Assembly (NCBI GenBank): GCA_036927565.1
Contig: JAYESD010000010.1
Location: 114,296,866-114,360,865, forward strand
Length of the DNA: 64,000 nt
Direction of reading: 5' to 3'
Source of the DNA: Tuctoria greenei
Taxonomy: Eukaryota; Streptophyta; Magnoliopsida; Poales; Poaceae
Shown here: piece by piece, positions 1 through 12,225 of the stretch
How positions within the stretch are numbered: the first letter of the stretch is position 1
Layout: the number at the start of each line of letters is the position of its first letter
Program-made: the position numbers and the translations under genes
The notes under the pieces: generated by a model
What the model was told of the DNA's origin: nothing
Database searches by the model: none
Seen by the model: the letters and a program-made list of their open reading frames with translations, nothing else

Positions 1-142
1 CTCAGGTCTCAACCGGCAGCTCTAGCGTTACCTCAACATTCATCACCGACTCCAGAGTTGGCTCCAGCATTGTTGGCGACTCCGGGACTATTGCGACTTC
101 ATCCGCCTGGTCTAGCATGACCGCAACATCACCAATTGGCGG

Positions 143-1720
143 TTATGCTGCAGCCTCGGAAGGAGCCACGACATCAATCGACGGGTTAGCGAGCTGGGTA
201 TCTTCGGCTGTGTAGCTGGCCTGGCTTGCTGGTGGCGCCTGAGCAGCAACTGGTCTCGAAGCTCTGGAAACAGAGGAAGCAGTAAGATGCAAGAAATGGA
301 AAAAAAGACAAGTTCTTAATATTACTTCATACATGGGGGCTTGGTAACTCTAGTCGGTGGGGAATTTCTTCTGTGGACGGCCGGAGTCATCTGATCCCAC
401 TGTCGTCGGTGATGCAGATGGTCCGGACTTCGCCTTGAGAGCCACGAAGTAGTCACTAGCTTTGCAACCGTCGGGACCTTCGGAGCAGACGCCCCATCTC
501 TTGCTGCCGTTGGAATCGGGACCAAAGCTAAAGATTTTCCGGACCCAATGCTCGCCTTGGGCGTCGGGGCTGAAGATAAAGTCACAGGAGGTATGACCAC
601 ATACTTCAAGGTTTGGCAAGGCACCGACGATGACACTTCTTCCGTCGTAGCTAGCCTCGTGGAGCTTGCATCAATGGCTCCAGCTTCCACTTCTTCCTGG
701 AGGAATCGGTAGGCTCCTTCCCCTTGCTCTGGCTTGGTCGGACCTCTTCTGCTGACTGGAGGCTGAAGCTTCAGAGATGATAATTCCTCTCGAGGTGTCA
801 CCCCTCTATCACACGGCGATGCTGGTATTGTCGAGGGTCGACATTTCCTTCAGCAGCTGCCTCTTTATCCCTGGCACAGCAAACACTGCTAAGAAATCTG
901 ATGAAGGCATGAGGTCGTCTCTGGAGATGGAATCACAATACAGCTTTGCCAGACTGAACAGTAGAGCCTTCTCGTCCATGTAAGTTCCTAGGCCAACCTC
1001 AATCCGCTTGAAGTCCATCTCTCCGCTGTATGCCCAGGCTGGAAACACCCGCTGCTTAAGAGGAGCCCAACATCGAGATAAGAAGTCACCGAGCACCATT
1101 AGTGAAGTCAAACCTCCGTTAGCCAGGTGCCGGATCCTTGAGAGCATAGTCGGTGTCTGTGGTGGGAAGTCTGGTTGGCAGCTCCAAGCGGTCGTGCTAG
1201 TTCGTCTGCACTATCACCCAGTCACTCTTCCAAGTGTCCCACTTCCCAGAAGAGAAGGATATGATGTACTTGTGCGGAGCATTCCTGCGCCTCGCGAAGT
1301 AGTAAGCTCCGATGAGGCCGGTGCCTTTCCAAGTCGGTTGGAGGGTGAAGAAGGTCTTGAACAGCAGCATGCAGGGACCCACACAGACCCATATCTCGCA
1401 GAGGTGAACAAAGATCGCCACTAGCAGGATCGAGTGAAAGCTGAGGTGTTGGAGTTGAAGCATTTACACCTCCAACAGCATCAGCAGGAAGGAGGAAACT
1501 GGCGGGACTAACCCAACCATGGCGTACGCCGTGAAGAAGACAATGTCACTGGAGATTTTCTTCGTAAAAGGAAGGCTCCCACAGCGCATCACATTCTCGA
1601 AGGGAGGACTTTGCCAGCCCATCAGCTTTCGGACTCTCACGATGTCCCTCTTGCTCACAAGCTTGGTGGGGAGAAGACCGCGTTCCATTGCTGCAAGTGG
1701 AGAAGATTGGAAATAGATTG
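143..1720 (-). pseudogene. Decayed antisense ORF with Transposase_28-type ('putative gypsy type transposon') domain
   Basis: The translation resembles the plant-specific Transposase_28 family often found as an extra ORF in Tat-lineage Gypsy elements. The best block is 1688-1197: a conserved N-terminal stretch, then an internal stop at 1464-1466, then the stretch around IFVHLCE and WKSDWVIVQT in the same frame. The reading then moves to other frames at 1147-809, 801-322 and 334-143, so at least three frameshifts are needed. Its function is unknown; despite the family name no transposase activity is established. Its orientation is opposite to the Tat-like 3' LTR at 24610-25522, which fits an antisense ORF between pol and the 3' LTR. 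The family call is from memory of conserved phrases; the link to the LTR is inference. Confidence 0.6.
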
Positions 1721-2097
1721 GAGCGTAAGAGTCCTTTCACTGCGCAACCCCTTCCTTTATTACTCTTTGCGATGCTCAGAAGGCAACTGCACGCGGACTA
1801 TGGTTACGCATGACATAGTTATCTCGTCGATGACAAGGGAGCCTGGGTCCACTTTGCCAAATAAGTCACACCAGATGAACCGTTGTCATGATGCGAAGTT
1901 GGGAGCCCAAGGAAAACAACTGACAAGTCTACAAAGATTGCGGTAGGAACCAATAGGAAAAACGTGTTGGGAATCGGCGCTCTTCAAGACGTGGGGTCCG
2001 CACGCTACGTATCTCACCTGCCATATCAAGAAGGGCCACGTAGCGGTGGCACATGAATGTGCCATCGTTTCAACAGCCTAAGTGAAAAGTTGAATCA
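1721..2097. other. Non-coding flank between antisense ORF and Copia LTR
   Basis: No coding potential is seen beyond shadow ORFs. This should be Tat-like interior sequence left of the Copia insertion. The five bases before the Copia LTR are aatca. Confidence 0.4.
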
Positions 2098-3935
2098 TGT
2101 AGGATCGAAGAGCACGTGAAAAAGCTACCAGAGGGGGGGGGGTGAATGGTAGATTTAAAAATCTTACGCAGCGGAAACAATTAAATCCCAACCCCTTCGG
2201 CAGAAAAATGATCTGTTAGAGAAATCGTGTGTGAGACTAATATAAACGTGTTTCACCGTGACAAAAGTGATATATATATCAGAGATAATCAAGTCACGAA
2301 GAAAACACAAGAAGAATCACTCAAATCCGTCGATAGAAACTCAAGTTATTATCGAAAGATCGAGCAAAGCTCAATCTGTCCTACCCGAGAAAAACAGTTC
2401 TGGAATGCTGCAAAGAAACTCGTGTAGATCAGAAACCACAAATCCAATGACTGTGAAATTTTGACAGCTGATAGATAATCAAGTTGTGAAGACAACCCAA
2501 AAAGAATCACGTCAATTGGATCTGTAAAACTCGAGTTATGATAAAACCACCAACAAAAGGTAGTGCTGTCCAGAAACTCGACGAGTAAAACTTGTCTGGA
2601 ACAAGTCGGACGAACAAGGCACAAAAGTTCCTTCAAACTATGAATTTATTCAATAGAACACGAGAGGAACAACCCCAAAGTCATCTACCACGAGCTTTGG
2701 CCTCCCTTGCTTATATAACCAGCCCTTAGGCCAACCCAATCTCAACTAGGACTCTAATCCTACTCAGATCACGAATCAAAACTTTCTATAACTGCTTAGG
2801 ACTCTTCTATACGCAGATAGACGCAATCTTAAGACTTTCAAACACCTTAGGAACGTATCCATATTCCTAAACAACTCAAATTCGTGACCCACACAAAATC
2901 CTATCATAACCAACTCGATACTTCCATACCAAGCCATAACCGACTCCACCGCAGACAAAGTCATCAACCGATACGATCCGATCCTTCCAACCAGATCTTC
3001 CCATCCAGAAACCATCTTCGAAACCATGTTGCCATGTCATGCACCGCATGCATACGTGCAAGCAACTTCCTTCGATGTCCAGTAACCTTCATATGCATTG
3101 CCCTTGATTCAGTCATCCTGCGCGACCTCCTGACCCGCTCAACCACAATTCCTCCTGAATTTGGTTGTTGGAACCTCATCTCCTCCCTGAGACTAGTCCA
3201 AAGGATCTTGTCACCAGCCATGACTTGAACTCCAGCAACACCTGCACATGAACAAACAACCAATCCGTACGAGCCCAAGTTCGCGACTTGACTCAAGTCA
3301 GTTCCGAATACAACACCTTACATGAGCGCCTCACATAAGCATGTTGCAAAGCATATCAAAACGATATCGGCCATACCAACCAAAATGCATCAAAAACTTA
3401 GTAGAAGAATACTAAGCAACCTTTCCATAAGTGTAAAGAAAGTTCGAAACATTTCACATGAAAAATTGGAACATTACGATCAAGCTCCGAACCTTGCCAA
3501 AGCTAACCAGAGCTTGTGCTGGAGCTTACCAAAGCTAGTACAACCTAGCACCAGAGCCTAGCGCCGGAGCTAACCAAAACTAGTCGGAACTAGTCATCCC
3601 AAATGTCAGAGCTAGAAAAACAAGTTGGAGCCAACCAACATAAGTCGGACCTAGCAAAACATATCGGAGCTTAACAAAGACATGCTGGAGCTATCAAAAA
3701 CATGCCGGAGCTAAAGACAAAGCTCACCGGAGCTACCCAAAAACATGTCGGATCTAGACAAAGAAAGTCAGACCTATTGATGGACCTTGCAGAAGCTCGG
3801 AGCTAGAGTGTCGGACCTATTGACGGACCTTGCAGAAGCTCGGAGCTAGAGTCAGACCTTGCTAAAAAGATGTTATGGCAGCATTCAAAACTTTTATTGT
3901 CAAAGTCAATGTATTCAGCACACATAGGTCTCACA
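2098..3935 (-). repeat. 3' LTR of SIRE-like Copia element
   Basis: 1838-bp LTR, TG at 2098 and CA at 3934-3935, matching 22665-24538. A minus-strand TATA-like box lies at 2712-2717 (TATATAAGC on the minus strand), in the right place for the U3 promoter. The part from about 3480 to 3860 is built of degenerate short repeats around the motif cggagcta. It directly abuts a polypurine tract at 3936. Confidence 0.92.
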
Positions 3936-4105
3936 ATCTCCCCCTTGATGAATGCATTGGCAACACCATTTAAAATCCGAACATTGGCATGAAAAGTCTT
4001 GAGAACAATTTCCCCCTTTTTGAAATCAAATGAATAAATTTCTCCCCCTATACATATTTCTCCCCCTTGCATAATTCACCATATTATCTCTCCCCCTTTG
4101 ACAAT
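3936..4105 (-). other. Polypurine tract and extra tract-like copies
   Basis: On the minus strand a purine run ends exactly at the LTR start (plus-strand atctcccccttgatg at 3936-3950), the expected plus-strand primer. Four more C-rich plus-strand tracts with the tccccct core follow at about 4009, 4041, 4060 and 4090. Repeated polypurine-like tracts upstream of the 3' LTR have been noted for SIRE-type elements, from memory. Confidence 0.75.
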
Positions 4106-4880
4106 GTATTCAGCGAGGTTCAAAAAAGAAATTTTAATTGTTATGAGCATATTATAACATATACATATAAAACAAAGCTCATCCAAGTCATACTATCAAG
4201 TAACTTACACTATCACAACACTGAGATACATAAAGTAGTTTAAGCCATGCTAGAGATCAAATGTAATTGTCAATTTAAGCAAGTCATGATCTCACAAACT
4301 TAACTATTTCAATACCTGAAAGCATGACACTTGTTGCTGCATTTTAATATTTTTCAAAGCACAAATTTAGATCAAATGATTTTTGCAAGAGATTATATGT
4401 GCATCTGCCTTATTCTAACCAACTAAGTCAAGCCTATGTCATTGGACAATCAGAAGCTTAAGGACATGGTTTTAGTCATACACAACTTCTTCCAAGTTCA
4501 TATCTAAGTGCAATGATAAGCCATCTCAAAAGAAGAAGTGCGATGCATGCATATTCTCTTGATCTTTTCTCAACTTATAGTTGTTCACAAAAACTCAACG
4601 TGTGAATTGATTACTTGATTAATTCTTTATGATTAAAAACACTTGTGAGCATGCAACAAGTTCAAAACAGCAAGAAAGTTCAACCATGACCAGATTTAGT
4701 GTAAGTAATTATTCCAATTACTAGACATGGCAAAAACTACAAAATGTATAACATGAGTAATGTAGTAAGAACTTTCAGCATGTAAAAGGAACCACAAAGT
4801 CATATATGTATGAAATACTATGCTCATATTATTTTAATTTCAAATTCACACATAGACTTCTCAAGTTTGAAAACTCCACC
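4106..4880. other. AT-rich non-coding region between pol stop and polypurine tracts
   Basis: No open frame of note. This is the long 3' untranslated part of the Copia element, between the pol stop (4881-4883) and the tract cluster. I see no envelope-like ORF here, which some SIRE elements carry. Confidence 0.6.
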
Positions 4881-5462
4881 TCAATTTAAGCCATGAGGAT
4901 GCATAACCCCTATTTCACTACGAATGTAACAAAAATGAGTGAAATCCAAAGGTTTTGTAAAAATGTCAGCCAATTGTTGTTCAGTATCTACATGGTGAAG
5001 CAGAATGTTTCATTTTTCAACATTATCATGGAGAAAGTGATACCTAATATCAATGTGCTTAGTTCTAGAAAGTTGCACAGAGTTTTTAGTAATGCAAATG
5101 GCAGTAGTGTTATCATAAAATAGTGGAACACTATCTAGATCAACCCCATAGTCCTTAAGTGTTTGAACAATCCAAAGAATTTGTGAGCAAGCACTAGCAG
5201 CAGCTACATATTCAGATTCAGCTGTGGATTGTGCAACTGAATTTTGTTTACTAGAGGACCAAGTAACAAAGGAATTACCAAGAAAATGAAAAGCACCAGA
5301 AGTACTTTTCCTATCAATCCTACAGCCTCCAAAATCAGCATCGGAAAAAGCTTTCAAAGTAACGGTTAAGGAAGAAGGAAGAAAAACGCCAAATTCTTGA
5401 GTTCCATGTAAGTACCTGAGAATCCTTTTGACGGCTTGATGATGTGAAGCACGTGGGGAGGC
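4881..5462 (-). pseudogene. Copia RNase H domain and pol C-terminus
   Basis: RNase H of the SIRE-like pol, which degrades the RNA strand during reverse transcription. Seen: the SDADFGG start, the TAESEYVA helix and the KHIDIRYHF block typical of Copia RNase H, in one frame from 5462. An in-frame stop after HDNVEK (about 5010) breaks it, but the same frame goes on to the usual copia tail with DIFTKPL and ends at a TGA at 4881-4883. Another stop separates it from RT at 5463. It shares its frame with the integrase and RT pieces upstream, so nonsense changes rather than indels disabled this half of pol. Confidence 0.85.
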
Positions 5463-6290
5463 TTAAAACCGTGCACAAAGACATACGCTGAATTGTATGT
5501 CCGGTCTTGATGTCGTGAGGTTCAAAAGTGATCCGATCATTCTTCTATATTCTTTTTGATGCACGGGTTCACCATCTTCATCAAGTTCAAGTGTTGTTGC
5601 TGTTCCCATTGGTGTCTGAAGAGGCTTGCTTTTATCCATGTTGAAGTGCCTTAGGAGGTCTTTTGTATACTTCGTTTGATGCACAAAGGTACCCTCCTTG
5701 GTTTGCTTAATTTGCATCCCCAAAAAGTACGTGAGTTCTCCCATCATACCCATCTCAAATTTTGAACTCATCATAGCTAAAAACTTGGACACAAGATCAT
5801 GAGAAGCACAACCAAAGATAATATCATCCACATACACTTGAACGAATAATGAGTCATTGCCATGCTTAAGCACAAAAAGAGTTTTATCAACCTTGCCCAT
5901 GGTAAACCACTTTTCAAGTAAGAATGTTTTTAACCTATCATACCATGCTCTAGGGGCTTGTTTGAGACTGTACAAGGCTTTGGACAGTTTGTAAACATGA
6001 TTAAGAAAATCTGAATTTTCAAAACCCGGTGGTTGTTTGACATAGACCTCTTAATCTATGTAGCCATTAAGAAAAGCACTTTTAACATCCATTTGATATA
6101 GCTTAAAACTTTTAGATGCATCAAAAGCTAACAAAATTCTTATGGCTTCTAATCTAGCAATAGGGGCAAAAGTTTCATCAAAATCTAGACCTTCAACTTG
6201 AGTGAAACCTTGAGCAACCAACCTAGCCTTATTCCTAACCACAATCCCATCCTCACTTTGTTTATTTTTAAACACCCATTTAGTTCCAAT
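5463..6290 (-). pseudogene. Copia reverse transcriptase domain
   Basis: RT of the SIRE-like element. The N-terminal part (6275-6051) shows KARLVAQGFTQ and the MDVKSAFLNG block. The C-terminal part (5975-5463) shows YSLKQAPRAWYDRL and the catalytic YVDDIIFG, followed by MIGSLLNLTTSRPDI. The catalytic aspartates look intact. Stops at about 6051 and 5976-6050 interrupt the frame, and both parts are in the same frame. Copies DNA from element RNA in the virus-like particle when functional; here it cannot be made full length. Confidence 0.88.
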
Positions 6291-6740
6291 TAAAGTGTGA
6301 CCTTGAGGTGGAGGTACAAGTTTCTAAACATTATTTCTTTCAAAATTTTATAACTCTTCTTGCATGGCAATAATCCAAGATTCATTACTGAGTGCGTGTG
6401 ATATATCTTTGGATTCAAAAGAAGCAACAAAAGCAGAATGAGCATGAGAGTTTGGATCGCAAAACCTAGACCGTGTAACTCGTTCGTGCAAGATTCCAAT
6501 AATCTGTTGTGGAGGATGAATTTTGAGAACCTCGAGGGGAGTGGATACTTCACAAGCTTCTTCTTCTTCATGTTCATCACAAATCGATGAGCTTGTGACT
6601 TGAGGAGGATCTGGACCAGCAATGGTGGTCATCGGTGCTAGCTGTGAATCAAAATCAGGAGCTCGAACAATATCATTAGCTACTGAATTTTCAGGCAGCA
6701 GCTCCACCTCTTCCTCATCTTCAACGAAAATGCTCTCTCC
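6291..6740 (-). pseudogene. Linker between Copia integrase and RT
   Basis: Low-complexity, acidic linker in the pol frame (6707-6348 open), with the usual Copia block (HALSNESWIIAMQEEL) just before RT. No catalytic motif is expected here. Confidence 0.7.
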
Positions 6741-7703
6741 CTACAGATATGAATCTGGACCTGCAATGTTTGAGCTAGTACCTGGGCTAGCTTCATCAAA
6801 AGACACTTCACAAGTCTCCACAATTTTGTTAGTGTCAAGTAAAAGCACATGGTAGCCTCTAGTATGAGATGGATAACCAAGAAACATGCCATCAATGGAT
6901 CTAGGTTCAAATTTATCAATATTACCATGTTTCTTAACAAAGAATTTGCATCCAAAGACCGGAAAGTGTGTAACACTAGGCCTATGTCCAAACCGGAGCT
7001 CATATGGTGTTTTACCTAGCTTAGCGTGCAAGAAAACACGATTTGAGACATAACAAGCGGTTGCAATCGCATCAGCCCAAAATTTCCTAGGAGTTTGATA
7101 TTCATCAAGCATAGTCCTAGCCATCTCAACTAAGGTTTTGTTCTTTCATTCTACAACACCATTTTGTTGAGGTACATAAGGTGAAGAAAATTGATGATCT
7201 ATTCCATTTTCAGCACAAAAGTGATCAAAAGATTGATTTTTAAATTCAGTTCCGTTATCACTTCTAATTGCTTTTAAAGATCCTGGGTGATCAATTGATA
7301 ATATAAGAAATAAAGTTCTAAAGTGACTAAAGGCTTCATTCTTAGATGATATAATGTAAACCCAAGAGTATCTAGAATAATCATCAACAATAACAAGAAC
7401 ATACCATTTACCTCCGAAGGATTGAACACGTGAAGGTCCTACGGTGTCAAGGTGCAAAAGTTGACCCGGTTCAGTTGTCATGATCATTGTGAGAGGAGTA
7501 TGTGAACCTGCAACCATCTTAGCATGTCTACAAGAAGAGCACACAATTTCTTTGTCCCCTTTAATCTTAATCAACCCACGTGTACGATCAAGAGCACTAA
7601 CACGCGTGAGATGATCAAAGCCTACGTGACCAAGTCTACGATGCCAAAAATATAAATCTTTGGAATAATTAGCAATTAGACACCTATGGTTAGAAGAAGA
7701 CAT
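6741..7703 (-). pseudogene. Copia integrase with GAG_pre-integrase zinc domain
   Basis: Integrase of the SIRE-like element, which inserts the cDNA. The N-terminal HHCC-type zinc region shows WHRRLGHVG and CSSCRHAK. The core has the DDE residues in LHLDTVGP, RSDNGTEF and PQQNGVVE. A stop follows directly after the catalytic Glu at about 7146, and the C-terminal part (7124-6741) resumes in the same frame with TPYELRFGHRPSV. The catalytic triad is present, but the protein would be truncated. Confidence 0.88.
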
Positions 7704-8138
7704 ATCAAAATCAGCTTTAAAACTCTTCCAAATCGTGACATGTTAAAAGTAAGCTCATTGTTTGAATTTACAACTTTGCAGCAGTTTTTATTGAAAATAA
7801 TTTCTAGATTTTCATCTAGCAATTATGAAACAGAAAGAAAGTTGTATTTCAAATTTTTGACAAGTGCCACATCCTTCAAAGTGTAGTGATCATTTACTCT
7901 AACTGAACCCTTAGCAATTATAGGAGTTGAAGAATTATCGACAAAAGTAACATTCTCTATACGTGACACAAAAGAGAGAGAGGGGAACCAATCTTTGTTA
8001 CCGGTCATGTGGCGTGAGCAACCTGAATCCACAATCCAAATGTTATCCTTCCTCAAACGTGTAACCTACATAGAAGCACAATCATCGATGACTCAATACT
8101 GGGGTTAGTCAAAATGTATTTAGGAATCCAGTACTGAG
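7704..8138 (-). pseudogene. Copia aspartic protease region
   Basis: The protease block lies at 8056-7823 with WIVDSGCSRHMTGN, the Copia form of the D-S/T-G catalytic site, followed by the usual NNFLSVS-like end. It is in a different frame from gag to the right and integrase to the left, so at least two indels bound it. Confidence 0.82.
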
Positions 8139-8471
8139 TCACACGACATGCAGCATGAAAAACACGCGAAAGCTGAAAAAAAAAACAGCAGGTTTATGAG
8201 TCAAAGTTTGAGGTTTTTTATTCTTAACTACTGACCTATAAGGTGTTACTTGTGTAGCACAAAAATCAGTAGCACCGGAGGCAAAAACAGAAGGTCCGGA
8301 GGTAAACTTTGAATGTTTTCGACTCATAACAGCAGGTTGCATATTCCTGGCATCTGGTTTAATATGTGCAGCAAATTTTGCATGAAAGTTATGAGATCTA
8401 GCAATCATTATTTCGCTTTTCTGTTGTTTAGCTAGTCTATAACAAAAATCTATGACATGACCATCTCTACC
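8139..8471 (-). pseudogene. C-terminal gag segment, left of the Tekay insertion
   Basis: Continuation of the Copia gag after the nested Tekay element. The first residues complete a zinc knuckle whose two leading cysteines are encoded right of 20694. The remainder is basic and unremarkable. The last five bases (8467-8471, ctacc) are one copy of the Tekay target duplication. Confidence 0.75.
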
Positions 8472-11400
8472 TGTCACACCTGGTAATAAGAAGACAACCA
8501 GATGCTTTCCACATGTATGTCAAGATCAGTTCAACTCATACATGTGTAGACGAAAGTGAAATACCAAATTTTATACCATGTTCGAGTACATTACCTTATT
8601 ACATAAATGACCATCCAGGTCTAAAATAAAAGTACACAAACAGCGGAAAAACATAACAAGGGCTCCAAACACAGGCGTTGCACGGGGGAGCGCCAGCCTA
8701 GAACATCTCTTCGGGGTCTCCGTAGAAGTCCTGGTTCTCCACCTCTGCGTCTTCGTAGACTGGGGGGGATATGCAACTAACAAGTTTGAGTACCAACGGT
8801 ACTCGCAAGTTGGGAAATTATGACATGTGTGGTTCACAACAAGGAAGGCAATTAATAGGTTAAGCACTATAGCAGTAACAACCTACTCTTAATTGTTTAT
8901 TAAGCACCTACATCTAGATGAAATCCCAACCAACATCCCAAAATTAATCCAGGTAAGACCAAACCCAAACCATCCATTTAGTAACCATGTGCTAGTTATG
9001 AATTTGGTTTCCAAGCCGCTCGTGTCCGTGAGCACGGCTTTCTAGACAGTTTGACCAAAACTCTGCACAGTGTGTATCCTTTACCCACAGCTCATGATTT
9101 CGTCCCCTGTTGCCAGGTGGACTAAGGTAAACCTCCTTGATGCCCGTGGTAGCTAACCACAATACACACTTCCGTAGGTGTGTGGCCAGGAGATCACTAC
9201 GAGGTGTTTCCGATGGTTCTCCTGACTTGCAATGGGTACTCTAAGGTTTCACCGCTCCGGCACCTGGAGTCTATTTTCCCTCCGCCAGGAGAAGCCCCCT
9301 CTTGAGCCATGCGGATCCCAAGGCAAAACCCATTCCCCGCCCGTTCAATTACCTATGATACATCGGGAGAGACTAAATTACTAAACCAAGTTGTCCCATA
9401 TACAATTCTGTGGTGATACTAAAAAGGCTTAGCAACTTCTTCCATAAACCGGTCCTTAGAATCCGATAGGTGTCAAGCCCCAAACTAAGGTCTTGTGCAC
9501 GCATGCACCAATCCATACAAAACCCCCTATCAGATTCCTATCTACTAATTTCCATTATAGCCATCAATTCATGAATCAAAGTACTTCAAATGTAAACTTG
9601 TAAATAAATAGATTATATTTCAATTAAGCATGGCTAACCGTAACTAAATAATAATAAAACACCCAAACCATATTGACAAGGAATATTGTGGAAAAATCTA
9701 GGAAAACATAACATAGGATTCATATTTTAATTAGCATGCAACTAACTAAAACTTAACAAAAAGGGTGCAAGATGGTCAAGGAACTTGCCTCCAAAATGTG
9801 CCTCGGGGTCGTCGGGAAACTACTGCTCTTGTAGGTTAAGGGTGGTTACTGACCCCGACTCTAAATTACGACGATGCATGAAAAATAACATACAATAAGA
9901 ACACAATAAAACGCAAACATTACAAATAAATATAAATTCCTACACAAAATGTGATTTTAGGGTTGATTTTTATTATAAACATACATTTGTTGTTGAGAAT
10001 TTAAAGTTAAATGAAATTTATTGAGTAAAACATATTTTTATAGATTTTTATACCATTTTTATATTTATTAGAACCCTAAAATTATTTTCTAGAAATTTTA
10101 TCCTTCAAAATAAGCCTAAAATAGATTTATAATCAATAATATAAATTTTACAAATTTTACATTATTTCACTAATTATTTCTATGTGCAAAACAATTTTTA
10201 TGAACTAAAAATACTTATAAGTATTTTTATGATCATTTCAGCAATTTAAATGAATTAATAAAAATAATACAGAAATGAAAATAAATAAAACATATTTAAA
10301 TCTGTTTTTATAATTATTTTATACAAATTAAGGACTTTTATTTAATTTCTAGAACTAACAGGGGCTTTTCTGTAAAAACAGAACTGTTCCAGAGGTTAAA
10401 AATAATTTATATTAAGTTTGGGGTTTATTCTACAATTTTCCAGAATTTATTTGCTATTTTATAATTCCCCAGGGGCTTTAAAACACTTTTTATTATTTAA
10501 CCAGTATTTTACTAATTTTCAGAAAGTCTACGGGTTAGTTTGACATTTCTAGGGGCTAGATTTTAATTCCAGAGAAACTCAGAGGGTAGCCCGCAAGTTT
10601 CCAGGGGCCCGAGTGAAATTCCGCTGGCGGGAAAACTAATTTGAATGTGGGCCGTTGATTTTAAATTGGATGGCTCAGATTTTATTAACTGAAGCGGTAC
10701 GCTCGGTTTTAATCTCGGCCGCCCATTCAGAATGAACGGCCGACAGAGGGCCACGTCGCCCCGAATGGTGGGAGCGACGGCGCAGGCAGGCGCACGGCGG
10801 CGGTGACGCGCGCACAGCGGTGATCTCACCGGAGTTGATCGAAATTGAGCTACATAAACTTTGGGGCACATTTGACTAGCGCAAAATGATGAGGAGGGCA
10901 CGGGGGTCTCACCAGAGGTTGTCGCACGGCCAGAAATTGGACAGAGGGTGGTCGGCGACGATGGACGACGGAGGACCTCGTCGGCGACGATGGAATCGGT
11001 GACACAGCGACGTTCCACCCCAACAGTGATGTCCGACAGACTCCTAACAACACGGGAAAGGTGTTAGGCAAACTCCCGAGGAGTAGAAGTGGGTGGAAAG
11101 TCGGGAATAGTGGCACCATTACCGAGCTGGTCGAAGCTAGGGTTTTGATCGCCGGGGTGAGGAAATTGAGGGGAATGGCCGGACTTTTATAGGGGTTCGG
11201 AGTAGAAACTACAGGCGGCCATGATGGGCACGACGCGCCCCTTGATTGAGATGAAAACGGTCGACATTGAAAGGGGGTGAGTGGGGCGGCGCAGTGTTAT
11301 CGGGTGTGGGCGTTACGGCGCGGGCGCGAGGTAGACGAAGAGGGGGTGGGGCCGGCTTGCAGCGAGAGAAGAGAGAGGGTGCGGGCGCAGGGAGAGGCTA

Positions 11401-11687
11401 GCGCGCGGGAGGGTGGAGAGAGTTGGGCCGGGGGAAAATTCGGCCCAGGGACAGGTTTTGCATTTTCTTTCCTTTTTCTTTATCTTTTCTGTTTTCTTTT
11501 TCTTTCCTTTTATGTTTTGAATTTGTAACCCAAATTTCTAGCGAATTCGAATTTTCAAAAAATTCACATAAACATTCAAATATGATGCATCTTGTCTTAT
11601 ATGAATTTTATTTCCAAGAAAAATGTTTTTATCTCATGAATAATTCATTTTAAAACAATTTTTTTCTTTAAAATAATGGGTGTAACA
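8472..11687 (-). repeat. 3' LTR of Tekay element
   Basis: 3216 bp, matching 17509-20694 with few differences; a roughly 25-bp stretch near 11291-11315 is absent from the right copy. A minus-strand TATAAAAG box lies at 11184-11191 in a GC-rich stretch of CT and GA runs. The middle part (about 9870-10560) is very AT-rich. Confidence 0.93.
11184..11191 (-). promoter_or_regulatory. TATA box of Tekay 3' LTR
   Basis: TATAAAAG on the minus strand, also present at 20218-20225 in the 5' LTR at the equivalent place. This is the likely core promoter of the element; the start site is not defined. Confidence 0.6.
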
Positions 11688-11700
11688 ATTCTACCCCCCT
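11688..11700 (-). other. Polypurine tract of Tekay element
   Basis: Minus strand reads AGGGGGGTAGAAT directly before the LTR's TGTT start, the plus-strand primer. Confidence 0.88.
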
Positions 11701-11731
11701 AGAAAGAAATCTCGCCCTCGAGATTTGGAAG

Positions 11732-12225
11732 TCCTAAGAGAATAGACTGGGAAACTCCGCCTTGAGGTCTTCCTCTCTTTCCCATGTTGCCTCGTCTTCT
11801 GAGTGATGTTTCCATTAGACTTTGCACATCCGAGTAACTTTATTCCTTGTAACTCGTTCTGACGTCTCGAGAATCTTAGCAGGTTGTTCTCCATAGGTCA
11901 AGTCCTCTTGCACGTCTACTGCTTCCAATGGCAATTGTTCTTCTGGTACTCTTAAGCATTTCTTTAATTGTGACACGTGGAATACATCGTGCACATCTGA
12001 TAAATGAGATGGTAGCTCGAGCCGATAGGCTACTTCTCCTCTTTTCTCCAGTATTTTGAAAGGACCAATATATCGGGGTGATAACTTGCCCTTCACCTTG
12101 AATCGTCTTAACCCTCTCACGGGTGACACCTTGAGATACACAAAATCACCAATCTCAAATGACAGATCACGTCGTCGAGTATCTGCATAACTATTTTGTC
12201 TTGACTGAACCGTCTTCAAATTCTT
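11732..12225 (-). pseudogene. Tekay integrase C-terminus and chromodomain
   Basis: After the integrase GPF/Y-like segment (YIGPFKILEKRGEVAYRLEL) comes VFHVSQLKKCL and a chromodomain, expected to bind modified histone H3 and steer integration to heterochromatin. A TAA stop at about 11815 falls inside the chromodomain just before its conserved WxxHxxxEATWE core, which is still readable downstream to a natural stop near 11730. The codon context suggests CAA to TAA. A further TAG at 12223-12225 separates it from the integrase core. No frameshift is seen. Confidence 0.85.

Noticed and set aside
322..801. 159-codon minus ORF as an intact separate gene
   Set aside because: Best explained as a frameshifted part of the decayed antisense ORF; no start signal or domain of its own.
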